From assembly GCA_021324255.1 (NCBI GenBank), contig JAJPJL010000131.1:1-52979 (forward strand): a stretch of DNA of 52,979 bases, read 5' to 3'. Positions 16,587 to 25,314 of this stretch are shown here, in pieces. The translations under genes and the position numbers were made by a program. Under the pieces are notes generated by a model. That model did no database searches. It saw only the letters and a list, made by a program, of their open reading frames with translations, and was not told where the DNA came from. The first letter of the stretch is position 1, and the number at the start of each line of letters is the position of its first letter. Source of the DNA: Bacillota bacterium. Lineage in GTDB: Bacteria > Sysuimicrobiota > Sysuimicrobiia > Sysuimicrobiales > Segetimicrobiaceae.

Positions 16587-18119
16587 GTGTCTCAAACTGG
16601 CCGAACGGTCGTTGCGTTGCCGCGCCTGCGCGCCGTCGCGGCCGGCGTGCTGGCCGGCATCCTGGTCGTCGTGGTGAACGGCCCGGCCGGTGCCGGCGTC
16701 GCGCCGCCGTCAGTTCCGTACGAGTGTTCCATGCTGGTCCCCGTCTACGTTGCCGGCGGCACCCCCGCCGGGGTCGCGGCGGCGGTGACGGCCGCCCGCA
16801 TGGGCGAGCCGGTGTTCATGACCGAGGAGCGTCCGTATCTCGGCGGCGATCTCACCGGCCCGATGCTCAATATGCTGGACATGGACTTCGGCCGGGACGG
16901 GCTGCAACTCGCCCAGGGCGTGTTCCTGGACATCTATCACCGTCTCGGCCTGACGTTCGACGTCGAGACCGCGAAGCAGGTCTTCATGGACGAGGTGCGC
17001 AAGGAGCCGTTGATCACCCTGCGGCTGCTCACGCGCCCGGTCGCGGCGATCGTCGACGGCCAGTGGATCCGAGGCATCGTCGTCGAAAATCTGCTGACGC
17101 ACCGCCAGGAGACGATCTGCGCGAAGCGGATCATCGACGCGACGGACGACGCGGACGTCGCCGCCATGGCGGGCGTGCCCTACGCGCTCGGGCGGGAGAG
17201 CTCGGGGATCGACCGCACCATGATGTCGTCGACGCTGGTGTTCGAGCTCGGCGGCGTGAACTGGCGGCAGGTCGTGGCCTACATCACCGGACGGAGCCGC
17301 GCGATGCTCCACATGACGGGCATCTACCGCGGGAACGTCTGGGGATACGACACGATCATGCGCCAGTATCACCCCTCGCAGCCCGGCGTTGCGATCTACG
17401 ATCTGAACATCGGCCTGCAGCACGACCACTCGGTGTTGATCAACGGGCTGTTGATCTTCGGCGTGGACGGCACGGACCCGGTCTCGGTCGCGGACGGCAT
17501 GCGGCGGGGCCGCCTGGAGCTGCCGGGTCTCGTGGAGTACCTGCGCGAGATGGCCCCGGGATTCGAGCACGCGTATCTGATCCGCGCCGCCGACTACCTC
17601 TACATCCGCGAGACGCGGCACATTCGCGGCATGTACACGCTGACGGCCCAGGACATCGTGACGAGTCGGGTCTTTTGGGACGCGGTCGGGGTCGCGAGCT
17701 ATCCGATCGACCTGCACCCGTACCGGCCGGGGGAGTTCAACCCGTTTGCGGCCCGCCGATACGTGTACACGATTCCGTTCCGCGCGCTCGTCCCGCACGG
17801 CATCGGCAACCTGGTGGTCGCGAGCCGGTCCATCTCCGCCACCTACGAAGCCGCCGGGTCGGCGCGCGTCGTGCCGACGACGATGGAGGAAGGGCAGGCG
17901 GCGGGCGCGGCGGCGGTGATCTCGATCGACAACCGGCTCTCGTTTCGCCAGATGGCGCTCGCGCCCGACCTGGTGCACACCCTGCAGCTCGCGCTGCACG
18001 CCGAGGGCGCCTACCTCCTCCCGGAGACGCTGCTGGCGGCGGGGCAGTCGTCGCGCGGGCTTGGAGACCGCCAGCCGGCGGTGCCCGCTCCGGTCGCGCG
18101 GTCGTCCACGCGCCAGTAG
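16587..18119 (+). CDS. Exported FAD-dependent oxidoreductase (FAD_oxidored family)
   Basis: A signal peptide (hydrophobic GVLAGILVVVV, cleavage near AGAG) is followed by an FAD Rossmann motif (VYVAGGTPAGVAAAVTAARMG), then RIIDATDDADVAAMAGVPYALGRE, typical of the FAD_oxidored family, and a C-terminal region GNLVVASRSISATYEAAGSARV that closes the FAD site. About 510 residues. The longest frame starts at ATG 16575, but that overlaps the -10 box, so GTG 16587 is preferred; the message would then be nearly leaderless. The signal has no twin arginine despite tatC next door. Substrate unknown. Confidence 0.82.
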   Translation: MSQTGRTVVALPRLRAVAAGVLAGILVVVVNGPAGAGVAPPSVPYECSMLVPVYVAGGTPAGVAAAVTAARMGEPVFMTEERPYLGGDLTGPMLNMLDMDFGRDGLQLAQGVFLDIYHRLGLTFDVETAKQVFMDEVRKEPLITLRLLTRPVAAIVDGQWIRGIVVENLLTHRQETICAKRIIDATDDADVAAMAGVPYALGRESSGIDRTMMSSTLVFELGGVNWRQVVAYITGRSRAMLHMTGIYRGNVWGYDTIMRQYHPSQPGVAIYDLNIGLQHDHSVLINGLLIFGVDGTDPVSVADGMRRGRLELPGLVEYLREMAPGFEHAYLIRAADYLYIRETRHIRGMYTLTAQDIVTSRVFWDAVGVASYPIDLHPYRPGEFNPFAARRYVYTIPFRALVPHGIGNLVVASRSISATYEAAGSARVVPTTMEEGQAAGAAAVISIDNRLSFRQMALAPDLVHTLQLALHAEGAYLLPETLLAAGQSSRGLGDRQPAVPAPVARSSTRQ

Positions 18120-18195
18120 TGCGCGCGCCGCCCGTGCGCTCAACGGGGATGTGTCGTGCGGCCGCCGGCGCGGGGCGGGCTCCGGCGGGCACCGG

Positions 18196-19542
18196 ATGAT
18201 CTGGAACCCGGCGGTCGAGACCCTCCCCCGCGCTGAACTGGCGGCGCTCCAGCTCTCCCGGCTTCGGGCGGTCGCGCAGCGCGTGTACGACGGCGTGCCG
18301 TTCTACCGCGCGGCGTTCGACCGGGCGGGCGTCCGGCCCGACGAGCTCCGCAGCCTCGACGATCTGCGCCGGCTGCCGATGACCCGCAAGAGCGACCTCC
18401 GCGACCACTATCCGTTCGGCCTGTTCGCCGCTCCGATGGACCGGATCGTGCGCCTCCACGCTTCCTCGGGCACGACCGGGCGTCCGACGGTCGTCGGCTA
18501 CACGCGAGCGGACCTCGCCGTGTGGGCGGAGGTGTGCGCCCGGTCGCTCGCCGCGAGCGGCGCGCGCCCGGGCGACGTGTTCCACAACGCCTACGGGTAC
18601 GGGTTGTTCACCGGGGGCCTCGGGATGCACTACGGCGCCGAGTTGATGGGGCTCGTAGTGGTGCCCGTGTCAGGGGGGAATACGGAGCGCCAGCTGCTCC
18701 TGATCCGGGACTTCCGGCCGCGCGTCATCGCCTGCACCCCTTCGTACCTGCTCACGCTGGCAGACGCCGCCCGGGCGCACGGCCTCGATCCGGCCGGGGT
18801 GTCCCTGCGGGTGGCGGTCCTCGGCGCCGAGCCCTGGACCGACGAGATGCGCCGCCAGATCGAGCGCAGTCTTCCGCTCAAGGCCGTCAACATCTACGGG
18901 TTGAGCGAGGTGATCGGGCCGGGCGTCAGCAACGAGTGCGTGGAAGCGCAGCGGGGCTCGCACGTGTTCGAGGAGCACTTTCTCGTGGAAGCCGTCGATC
19001 CAAACACCGGGGAGCCGGTCCCGCCGGGGACGCGCGGCGAGCTCGTGTTCACGACGCTCACCAAGGAAGCGCTGCCCGTGATTCGCTACCGCACCGGGGA
19101 CATCGCCGCGCTCGACCCCGCGCCGTGCCCGTGCGGCCGGACGCACGTCCGGATGTCCATGGTCGTCGGCCGCACCGACGACATGCTGATCATCCGCGGC
19201 GTCAACGTCTTTCCGTCCCAGGTCGAGTCCGTGCTCGTCCAGTTCGCGGAGCTGTCGCCTCACTACCAGCTCATCGTCACGCGGCCCCGCACGCTCGACG
19301 TCCTCGAGGCGCGGATCGAAGTGTCGCCGGCGTGGCCGGCGGCGGCCCGGGCGCTCGACCCCGGCGACCGTGAGGTCGAAGCGCTGCGCGAGCGGGTCAC
19401 GAAGCAGCTGCGGGGCGTGATCGGCATCGCCGTGGACGTGTCGCTGGCGGCCCCGGGGACCCTGCCGCGCAGCGAGGGCGGCAAGCTCCGCCGTGTGGTG
19501 GACCGGCGCGTCACGCCCGGCCAAACACCAGGCTCGCATTGA
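18196..19542 (+). CDS. paaK: Phenylacetate-CoA ligase (PaaK family)
   Basis: PaaK-type enzymes activate phenylacetate or related aryl acids to CoA thioesters through an acyl-AMP. The 448-residue protein has the AMP-binding P-loop HASSGTTGRPTVVGYT, the IYGLSEVIGPG motif, RYRTGDIAAL, and a C-terminal domain with GRTDDMLIIRGVNVFPSQVE and RSEGGKLRRVVDRR. Full length for the family. ATG 18196 has only a weak ribosome site. No other paa genes are present, so the substrate may be another aryl acid. Its 3' end overlaps the convergent ketosynthase gene by 32 bases. Confidence 0.93.
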   Translation: MIWNPAVETLPRAELAALQLSRLRAVAQRVYDGVPFYRAAFDRAGVRPDELRSLDDLRRLPMTRKSDLRDHYPFGLFAAPMDRIVRLHASSGTTGRPTVVGYTRADLAVWAEVCARSLAASGARPGDVFHNAYGYGLFTGGLGMHYGAELMGLVVVPVSGGNTERQLLLIRDFRPRVIACTPSYLLTLADAARAHGLDPAGVSLRVAVLGAEPWTDEMRRQIERSLPLKAVNIYGLSEVIGPGVSNECVEAQRGSHVFEEHFLVEAVDPNTGEPVPPGTRGELVFTTLTKEALPVIRYRTGDIAALDPAPCPCGRTHVRMSMVVGRTDDMLIIRGVNVFPSQVESVLVQFAELSPHYQLIVTRPRTLDVLEARIEVSPAWPAAARALDPGDREVEALRERVTKQLRGVIGIAVDVSLAAPGTLPRSEGGKLRRVVDRRVTPGQTPGSH

Positions 19543-20746
19543 TCCCGCCGAACCCGAAGGAGTTGCTCAGAACGTACCGGGGCGCGAGCGCCCGGCCCGT
19601 GCCCGGCACGTAATCCAGATCGCACGCGGGATCCGCCGCCTCGAGATTCAACGTCGGCGGGATGTACCCGTGCCGCAGCGCGAGCAGGCAGACCGCGGCC
19701 TCGATCGCGCCCGTCGCGCCGAGGGCATGACCGTGCATCGGCTTCGTGCCGCTCACGGGAATCCGGTAGGCGCGCCCCCCGAAGACCTGTTTGATCGCCA
19801 GCGTCTCCGTGGCGTCGTTGAGCGGCGTGCCGCTCGCGTGGGCGTTGACGTAGTCGATCTGGTCCGGCGCGACCTCGGCTTCGCTGAGCGCGTCGCGCAT
19901 GGCCCGGGCGGCCTGGGCACCCGACGGCAGCGGCGCCGTCATGTGGTGCGCATCGTTGGAATTGCCGTAGCCGAGGATCGTGCCGTACGCGGGCACGCCG
20001 CGCCGGCGGGCGTGCTCGCGTTCCTCCAGGACGAGCAGCGCCGCGCCCTCGGCCATGACGAAGCCGTCGCGGTCGCGATCGAACGGCCGGCACGACGCCG
20101 CAGGCTCGGCGTTGCGCGTGGACATCGCCCGGATGAGATCGAACGCGCCGAAGATCAGCGGCGCCAGCGGGACTTCCACGCCGCCGGCCAGCATGATGTC
20201 GGCGTACCCGTCGCGTACGGCCCGGAACGCGTTCCCGATGGCGATGGCGCCGCTCGCGCAGCTGTCCGAGTTCGCGCTGCTCGGGCCCCGCAGGTCGTGC
20301 TCGATCGCGACGTTGCACGAGGCGGCCCCGCAGAAGACGGCGAGCGCGAGGGTGGGCTTGATCCGCCGCACGCCCTGGCTGAGAAATACGGCGTGCTGTT
20401 CCTCGGCAAACGCCGCCCCGCCGAGCGCCGAGCCGACGAAGCAGCCGATCATGTCGCGGTTCTCGTCCGTCAGATCGAGGCGCGCGTCATCGAGGGCGAG
20501 GCGCGCACACGCGATCGCGAACTGGGCGTAGCGGTCCAGGCGGCGCAGGCGCTTGTGGTCGGCGTAGGCGCCGCCGTCGAACCGCCGGACCTCGGCCGCC
20601 ACGTGGCAGTGAAACGGCGCCGGATCGAACCGGGTGATGGTGTCGATGGCCGAGCGCTCTTGCCGCAGCCCCTCGTACAACGCCTGGACGCCGATGCCGA
20701 TGGGGGTGATCGCGCCGATCCCCGTGACGACCACCTGCCGGTTCAT
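19511..20746 (-). CDS. Beta-ketoacyl-ACP synthase, KAS II (FabF) type
   Basis: This 411-residue ketosynthase condenses an acyl chain with malonyl-ACP. Active-site residues fall exactly where FabF has them: C163 (SANSDSCASGA), H303 (VNAHASGTPLND) and H340 (GTKPMHGHALGATG), with K335. GFGGINASLVF closes the protein. It is the last gene of a minus-strand unit (methyltransferase, FAD reductase, SRPBCC, ketosynthase), which has no acyl carrier protein, malonyl transferase or ketoreductase. It may therefore serve a specialised lipid or polyketide instead of housekeeping fatty acids. Its ATG overlaps the SRPBCC stop. Confidence 0.93.
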   Translation of the reverse strand: MNRQVVVTGIGAITPIGIGVQALYEGLRQERSAIDTITRFDPAPFHCHVAAEVRRFDGGAYADHKRLRRLDRYAQFAIACARLALDDARLDLTDENRDMIGCFVGSALGGAAFAEEQHAVFLSQGVRRIKPTLALAVFCGAASCNVAIEHDLRGPSSANSDSCASGAIAIGNAFRAVRDGYADIMLAGGVEVPLAPLIFGAFDLIRAMSTRNAEPAASCRPFDRDRDGFVMAEGAALLVLEEREHARRRGVPAYGTILGYGNSNDAHHMTAPLPSGAQAARAMRDALSEAEVAPDQIDYVNAHASGTPLNDATETLAIKQVFGGRAYRIPVSGTKPMHGHALGATGAIEAAVCLLALRHGYIPPTLNLEAADPACDLDYVPGTGRALAPRYVLSNSFGFGGINASLVFGRA

Positions 20747-21273
20747 GCGCCACCTCCGTTAGGGGGCGAGACCGCGCCCCGCGGCGCCGGGGTCCGGCCG
20801 GCCGGGCGTTCCTCGCGCCGCGGCGCGGACACCGGCCGTTCCACGAGCCGCTTGATCCGCGCGAGCGTTCGCGCGGCGATCGGTTCCACAAACAGCGGCC
20901 CGATGATCCGGCGGGCGACCGCGCGCCCGATGAGCGGCCAGCGGAGGTCGAGGTCGTGCACGACCGTGACGACGACGTCGTCCCCGGCAGCCGGTTCGAG
21001 ACGCCACTCGACCCGCATTCCCCTCGTGACGCCTCGCACGTGCGTGTAGCGGATGCGGCGCTCCTCGGGCATCCGCACCTGCTCCGCCCACCACCACACC
21101 GGGAGCCACCCGCGCCGGGCCTTCATCTCCACGATCCGCGCCGGGCCGCGCGTGGCGAGCACGCGGACGCTGCGGTAGTGCGGCAGCCACTCGGGCCACC
21201 GCTCGACCCGCGCGGCGTAGTCGAAGATGGCGTCTGCGCTTCCCCGGATTCGTGCCACCGTCTCCGTGTGCAC
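20743..21273 (-). CDS. SRPBCC (polyketide cyclase/START-like) protein
   Basis: The 176-residue protein begins HTETVARIRGSADAIFDYAARVERWPEWLPHYR in pattern with polyketide cyclase/dehydrase SRPBCC domains (described here in parts: SADAIFDYAA, then ERWPEWLPHYRSV). It continues with a beta-rich core to about residue 140 and a Pro/Arg-rich tail. These domains form a helix-grip cavity for hydrophobic ligands and in aromatic polyketide pathways direct cyclisation. Cotranscription with a ketosynthase supports a role in acyl-chain or polyketide processing. No catalytic residues can be assigned. Confidence 0.8.
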   Translation of the reverse strand: MHTETVARIRGSADAIFDYAARVERWPEWLPHYRSVRVLATRGPARIVEMKARRGWLPVWWWAEQVRMPEERRIRYTHVRGVTRGMRVEWRLEPAAGDDVVVTVVHDLDLRWPLIGRAVARRIIGPLFVEPIAARTLARIKRLVERPVSAPRREERPAGRTPAPRGAVSPPNGGGA

Positions 21274-21286
21274 CGGTGTCCCTCCG

Positions 21287-22498
21287 TTACAGCACGCCGA
21301 GCGCGCGCGCCACGAATCCGGGGCGCAGCACGGAGCGTGGTTCCGCGGCGTTCCCGACGGCGGCGATCAGCGCGGTGCCGAGGTCGGGGCGCGCCGCGAG
21401 GCGCCGGAGCGCTCGGCCCGCGAGGGCGGGGTGAAAGGCGAGCCGCTGCAGCACCCGCGAGATCATGAGCACGCCCGCGAACTCGCGATCGCGCCGCCGC
21501 TCGTACGCGGCGAGCGCCGCACGGCGCGGGCCGGCGCCGTCGAGGGCCCGCAGCGCGGTCGGGACCGCGAGTTCCGCGCCGCGCAGCGCGAGATACACGC
21601 CCTGCCCGGTGAGGGGATCGATGTAGGTGGCGGCGTCGCCGACCAGCATGATCCCGTCGGCCACGCACCGGCGCCGCCGGTAGGCGAGCGGTCCCGCTCC
21701 CGCGACCGCCTCGGCCTGCCGGGCCCGGCCGAGGCGGTCGCACAGCCCCGGAAAGGCGAGCAGTTCGCGCCAGTAGCCCTCGCGGACCTTGCCTCGCCAT
21801 CCCTGGATCACGGCGCGCCCGAGGGCCAGGGTCACGTTGGCAATGCCGCCCGGCAGGTAGGCGACCCCGCAGTACCGGTCCGGCCGCAGGTGGATCTCCC
21901 CGACGTCCAAGCCTCCCGCGCCGCCGAGCGGCGCGAGCCCCGCGACGTAGCTCCCCACCGTGTAACGTCCGCGGCGGGACGCCCCTTCGATCCCGGCCGC
22001 GCGTGCCACGGCGGAGCGCAGCCCGTCCGCGCCGACCACGAGCGCGGCCGTGTGCGCTTCGGCGCCGCCGCGGCCGCGAAACTGGACCGCGACGGTCATC
22101 CGCGGACCCTGGCGCGCGACCGCCGCCACCGTCGCGCCCTCGTACACGCGCACGCCGGCCCGGGCCGCCTCCGCGAGCAGGATCGCATCCAGCACCCGGC
22201 GCGGCAACGACCAGCCCGGGCGGTCGGCAAACCAGAGTGTCGCCGCGTCTCCCCGCGGGCCGGCGACGTGCATGCCGCCGACGGGCCGGGCGCCCGAGCG
22301 GACCACGGCATCCCGAACGCCGAGCCGGTCGAGCGCCGCCGCCGCCCCGGGGTTCACGTAGTCCCCGCACGGCTTGCGCCGGGGAAACACCTCACGCTCG
22401 AACAGCACGACCCGGCACCCCGCTCGCGCCAGCGCAGCGGCGGTGGCGCTCCCGGCCGGACCGCCGCCCGCGACGATGACGTCCGCCGACGCCGTCAC
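21287..22498 (-). CDS. FAD-dependent geranylgeranyl-reductase/monooxygenase-like oxidoreductase
   Basis: The 403-residue flavoprotein begins with a GxGxxG motif (VIVAGGGPAGSATAAALARAG), has KPCGDYVNPGA (the PCGD-type motif of geranylgeranyl-reductase-like enzymes), VVGADGLRSAVARAAG (DG motif) and GIMLVGDAATYIDPLTGQGV (GD motif for FAD). It belongs to the group that reduces or hydroxylates isoprenoid or polyketide substrates. GTG 22498 overlaps the methyltransferase stop (GTGA). A much longer frame upstream is only an extension through that gene. In related clusters it works with a methyltransferase on lipid quinone-like products. Confidence 0.88.
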   Translation of the reverse strand: MTASADVIVAGGGPAGSATAAALARAGCRVVLFEREVFPRRKPCGDYVNPGAAAALDRLGVRDAVVRSGARPVGGMHVAGPRGDAATLWFADRPGWSLPRRVLDAILLAEAARAGVRVYEGATVAAVARQGPRMTVAVQFRGRGGAEAHTAALVVGADGLRSAVARAAGIEGASRRGRYTVGSYVAGLAPLGGAGGLDVGEIHLRPDRYCGVAYLPGGIANVTLALGRAVIQGWRGKVREGYWRELLAFPGLCDRLGRARQAEAVAGAGPLAYRRRRCVADGIMLVGDAATYIDPLTGQGVYLALRGAELAVPTALRALDGAGPRRAALAAYERRRDREFAGVLMISRVLQRLAFHPALAGRALRRLAARPDLGTALIAAVGNAAEPRSVLRPGFVARALGVL

Positions 22499-23286
22499 GC
22501 GCGGGGCTCCTCCCCGGGGCGGCGCGGCGGCGGTGCGTGCGGCGCGCGTGTCACCGGCGCCGCTCCGGCATCCTGGAGCCGCGCAAGTGACACGCGAAAC
22601 CCCGGGAGCGGGGACACGCGCAGATCCGGAATGCCAGACGACTCGGCGAGGCGCTGGTATTCCTCGATCGACCGTGCCCGGCGCATCGAGAGCGGCCCGT
22701 CGTGGCGCAGCACGCGGCTTCTGGAGAGCCGCGTCAACAGCCACACCGCCGCGTGCCCCATACCGCCGCGCACGAGGTCGACGGCCAAGAAGCCGCGCCG
22801 CGCAACCCGGTGCAGCTCACGCAGGACCAGGGCGGCGTCGTCGTCGCGCATGTGGTGGAGCGCGAGCGTGCACAGGCCGACGTCGAACGTCCGATCCGCG
22901 AACGGCAGCGCCCGGGCATCGCCGCGAACGACGGAGATCCCCCGATGGCGCCGCGTGGCCTCGCGTGCCAGCCGCGTGGTGGTCGCATGACGATCCACCG
23001 CGACGAAGCGCACGGCGATGTTCCGCCGGGCGGCCCAGCGCGCCACGGCCACCGCGACGTCGCCGCCGCCGCTCGCCACGTCGACGAGGCAGAACGCGCC
23101 CGCGCCGGGACGCCGGTGTCCGGCCGCGCGGACCGCGCGATCGAGATAGGCACGCACGAACCGGTGCGCGCCGAAGACGCGGTTGATCCGGCCGAGGTCG
23201 CGGAGCGCCAGCCGGAGGTCCTCTTCGGCGCACGCCGGATCGTCCATGAGTTCCTGCGCCGCCGGGCGTGTCCGGATCTGCGCCAC
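22495..23286 (-). CDS. Class I SAM-dependent methyltransferase
   Basis: From GTG 23286 the protein has 263 residues. It opens with an ELMDDP motif and LRDLGRINRVFGAH, then a SAM-binding motif I (LVDVASGGGDVAVAVA), ARALPFADRTFDVGLCTLALHH (motifs II/III) and a C-terminal substrate region. This N-terminal pattern is typical of methyltransferases encoded beside type III polyketide synthases and FAD reductases. Here a FabF-type ketosynthase takes that place. The start at ATG 23247 is possible, but the upstream GGCGGAG and the family N-terminus favour 23286. It is first in the operon. Confidence 0.87.
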   Translation of the reverse strand: MAQIRTRPAAQELMDDPACAEEDLRLALRDLGRINRVFGAHRFVRAYLDRAVRAAGHRRPGAGAFCLVDVASGGGDVAVAVARWAARRNIAVRFVAVDRHATTTRLAREATRRHRGISVVRGDARALPFADRTFDVGLCTLALHHMRDDDAALVLRELHRVARRGFLAVDLVRGGMGHAAVWLLTRLSRSRVLRHDGPLSMRRARSIEEYQRLAESSGIPDLRVSPLPGFRVSLARLQDAGAAPVTRAPHAPPPRRPGEEPRA

Positions 23287-23405
23287 CTGACTCCGCCTGT
23301 CGTCGATACGCGGCCCGACCGCACGCCCGAGAGCGCCTTGCGCCGAACCCGGACCGCGCCGTGTCCGCCGGTCCGGCGTAAAGGGGCCGCGACCGGCGAT
23401 GGTTG

Positions 23406-23411
23406 AGTATA
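23406..23411 (-). promoter_or_regulatory. Possible -10 of the ketosynthase operon promoter
   Basis: On the minus strand TATACT (23411 to 23406) lies about 120 bases upstream of the methyltransferase start, in a relatively AT-rich patch of the divergent region 23287-23526. No -35 box sits at ideal distance. Confidence 0.3.
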
Positions 23412-23510
23412 CCCCGGTTCCTGCAACGTCACCGTAACACATGTGGCCGGGTGCCGCGGCCACTCGCCTCCATCGCCTCCGCGCGGCCGCTGCACGGCGC
23501 GGGAGCGGTT

Positions 23511-23519
23511 TGCTATCCT
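23511..23519 (+). promoter_or_regulatory. Extended -10 promoter of the HAD gene; leaderless transcript expected
   Basis: TGCTATCCT at 23511-23519 fits TGnTANNNT. Transcription would begin around 23526, immediately at ATG 23527, leaving no room for a ribosome-binding site. Confidence 0.5.
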
Positions 23520-23526
23520 TACTCGT

Positions 23527-24291
23527 ATGGAAACCCGCGCCGTCCTCTTTGATTTCGACGGCTTGATCGTTGACACGGAGACGCCGGAGTACCTGGCTTG
23601 GCGGACGGTGTATGCCAGGCGCGGCCTCCGGTTTCCGCTCGAGTCGTGGCTCCAGAATGTCGGCCGCAACGACCGTCCGTTCGATCCGCTCGGCCCTTTT
23701 CGGGGCGGTCCGGAGGGCGCGGACGCGGTGCGCGCGGAGTGGCGGGCCGCCCATGCCATGCTGGAGCCCGCGTACATGGTGCCGCTTCCGGGGCTGCTGC
23801 CGCTGCTGCGCCTGCTCCGCGAGCACGGCTGGCGCGCGGCGATCGGATCGTCCTCGACGCGCGGGCGGATCATCGCCATGCTGGAGCGACTCGGGCTCGC
23901 GGGCCGATTTGCCGCCGTCGCGGGCGGCGACGAGGTGCCGCGGGCAAAGCCCGCGCCCGACGTCTATCTGCTCGCGGCCGAGCGCATCGCGGTGCCGCCG
24001 GCCCGGTGCACGGTGCTGGAGGACAGCGAAAACGGCGTTCGCGCGGCCAAGGCCGCGGGGATGCGATGCATCGCCGTGCCGTCGATGCTGACCCGGTCGT
24101 TGGACTTCTCGGGCGCGGATCTGGTCGTCGACCACCTCGCCGCGGTGACGATGGACACGCTGTGCCCGCCGGCCGGCAACGGCGGCGGTCGCGGGCCGGC
24201 CGCGGACACCCGGCCCGCGGGCGGCGCGGACGCGGGCGTGGCCGTGGGGATGCCGGGTGGCGGCGAGGCCGCGGAGGAGGATCGCCGGTGA
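23527..24291 (+). CDS. HAD-family phosphatase, beta-phosphoglucomutase-like
   Basis: The 254-residue protein carries HAD motif I (LFDFDGLIVDTE), motif II (SSS in AIGSSSTRG), motif III lysine (KPAPDVYL) and motif IV (LEDSENGV), with a helical cap between. These place it in the group of beta-phosphoglucomutase-like and sugar-phosphate or phosphoglycolate phosphatases. The C-terminal 40 residues are Gly/Ala-rich and probably disordered. Its TGA overlaps the BtuF-like gene start. Precise substrate unknown. Confidence 0.9.
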   Translation: METRAVLFDFDGLIVDTETPEYLAWRTVYARRGLRFPLESWLQNVGRNDRPFDPLGPFRGGPEGADAVRAEWRAAHAMLEPAYMVPLPGLLPLLRLLREHGWRAAIGSSSTRGRIIAMLERLGLAGRFAAVAGGDEVPRAKPAPDVYLLAAERIAVPPARCTVLEDSENGVRAAKAAGMRCIAVPSMLTRSLDFSGADLVVDHLAAVTMDTLCPPAGNGGGRGPAADTRPAGGADAGVAVGMPGGGEAAEEDRR

Positions 24292-25241
24292 AGATCGCCA
24301 CGCTCCTCCCGAGCGCGACCGAGATCGTGTGCGCGCTCGGGTTGGAGGGCGACATCGTCGCGGTCAGCCATGAGTGCGACTATCCTCCCGAGATTCGCGG
24401 GCGGCCCGTGGCGGTCCACCCCTCGATCGATGCCGCGCTCTCGAGCCGGGAGATCGACGCCCAGGTCGAGGCGGCCCTGCGCCGCGGCGATCCGCTGTAT
24501 CGCGTCGACGCGGACGTGCTACGCGCCGCGGCGCCCGATCTCGTGATCACGCAGGACCTCTGCGACGTATGCGCGCTGCCGAGTCTCGACGTCGAGGCCG
24601 CGGCGGCGCGCCTGCCCCGGACGCCCGCCATCGTGCGGCTGCATCCGCACACGCTCGACGACATCCTCGGCGATATCGCGCGGGTCGGCGGCGCCGTGGG
24701 GCGGCCGGAAGCGGCGGTCCGGCTCGCCGACCGGCTGCGGGCGCGCGTCGCGGCGGTGCGGCGGGCCGTCCAGGACCGCCCGCGGCCGCGCGTGTGTTGC
24801 ATGGAGTGGCTCGACCCTCCGTTTTGCGCGGGACACTGGATGCCGGAGCTCGTCGAGTGTGCGGGAGGCCGGGAGGTCATCGGCCGTCCCGGGCGTCCGT
24901 CGTTCCGCGTGGGATGGGACGAGATCGCCCGGGCTGCGCCGGACGTCGTGGTGCTCACGGTGTGCGGGTTCGACGCGGCGCGGACGGTTGCGGAAGCGCG
25001 CGCGCTCGCCGCACACCCGGAGTGGCGGCGGCTCCCGGCCGTGATCGAGGGCCGTGTCTACGCGACCGACGGCAGCAGCTTCTTCAGCCGGTCGGGGCCG
25101 CGCGTCGTCGACGGCGTGGAGATCCTCGCGGCGATCCTCCACCCCGACGCGGCCGCGTGGAGGACGCCGCCGGGCGCGTGGACGGCGGTCCCGACGCCGG
25201 CGGGCGCGTCGCCGGACGCCGGGTCCGCATCTCGCGCGTGA
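24288..25241 (+). CDS. BtuF-like cobalamin/corrinoid-binding protein without signal peptide
   Basis: The 317-residue protein matches periplasmic-binding-protein class III (BtuF/TroA-like): LLPSATEIVCALGLEGDIVAVSHECDYP in pattern with cobalamin-binding proteins, ITQDLCDVC, and CMEWLDPPFCAGHWMPELVECAGG. Unlike BtuF it starts directly with the fold (VKIATLLPSA) and has no signal peptide or lipobox, so it is predicted cytoplasmic. No BtuC or BtuD genes are near. Cytosolic homologues of this type are annotated as cobalamin-binding proteins, but their role is unclear. GTG 24288 overlaps the HAD stop. Confidence 0.85.
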   Translation: MKIATLLPSATEIVCALGLEGDIVAVSHECDYPPEIRGRPVAVHPSIDAALSSREIDAQVEAALRRGDPLYRVDADVLRAAAPDLVITQDLCDVCALPSLDVEAAAARLPRTPAIVRLHPHTLDDILGDIARVGGAVGRPEAAVRLADRLRARVAAVRRAVQDRPRPRVCCMEWLDPPFCAGHWMPELVECAGGREVIGRPGRPSFRVGWDEIARAAPDVVVLTVCGFDAARTVAEARALAAHPEWRRLPAVIEGRVYATDGSSFFSRSGPRVVDGVEILAAILHPDAAAWRTPPGAWTAVPTPAGASPDAGSASRA

Positions 25242-25314
25242 ACGCGGAGGAGCGCCCGCCGTCCGACCCGGGCTTCCGCCGGGAGGCGGCGACGGCGCTC
25301 CGGAGGGGGTGCAC

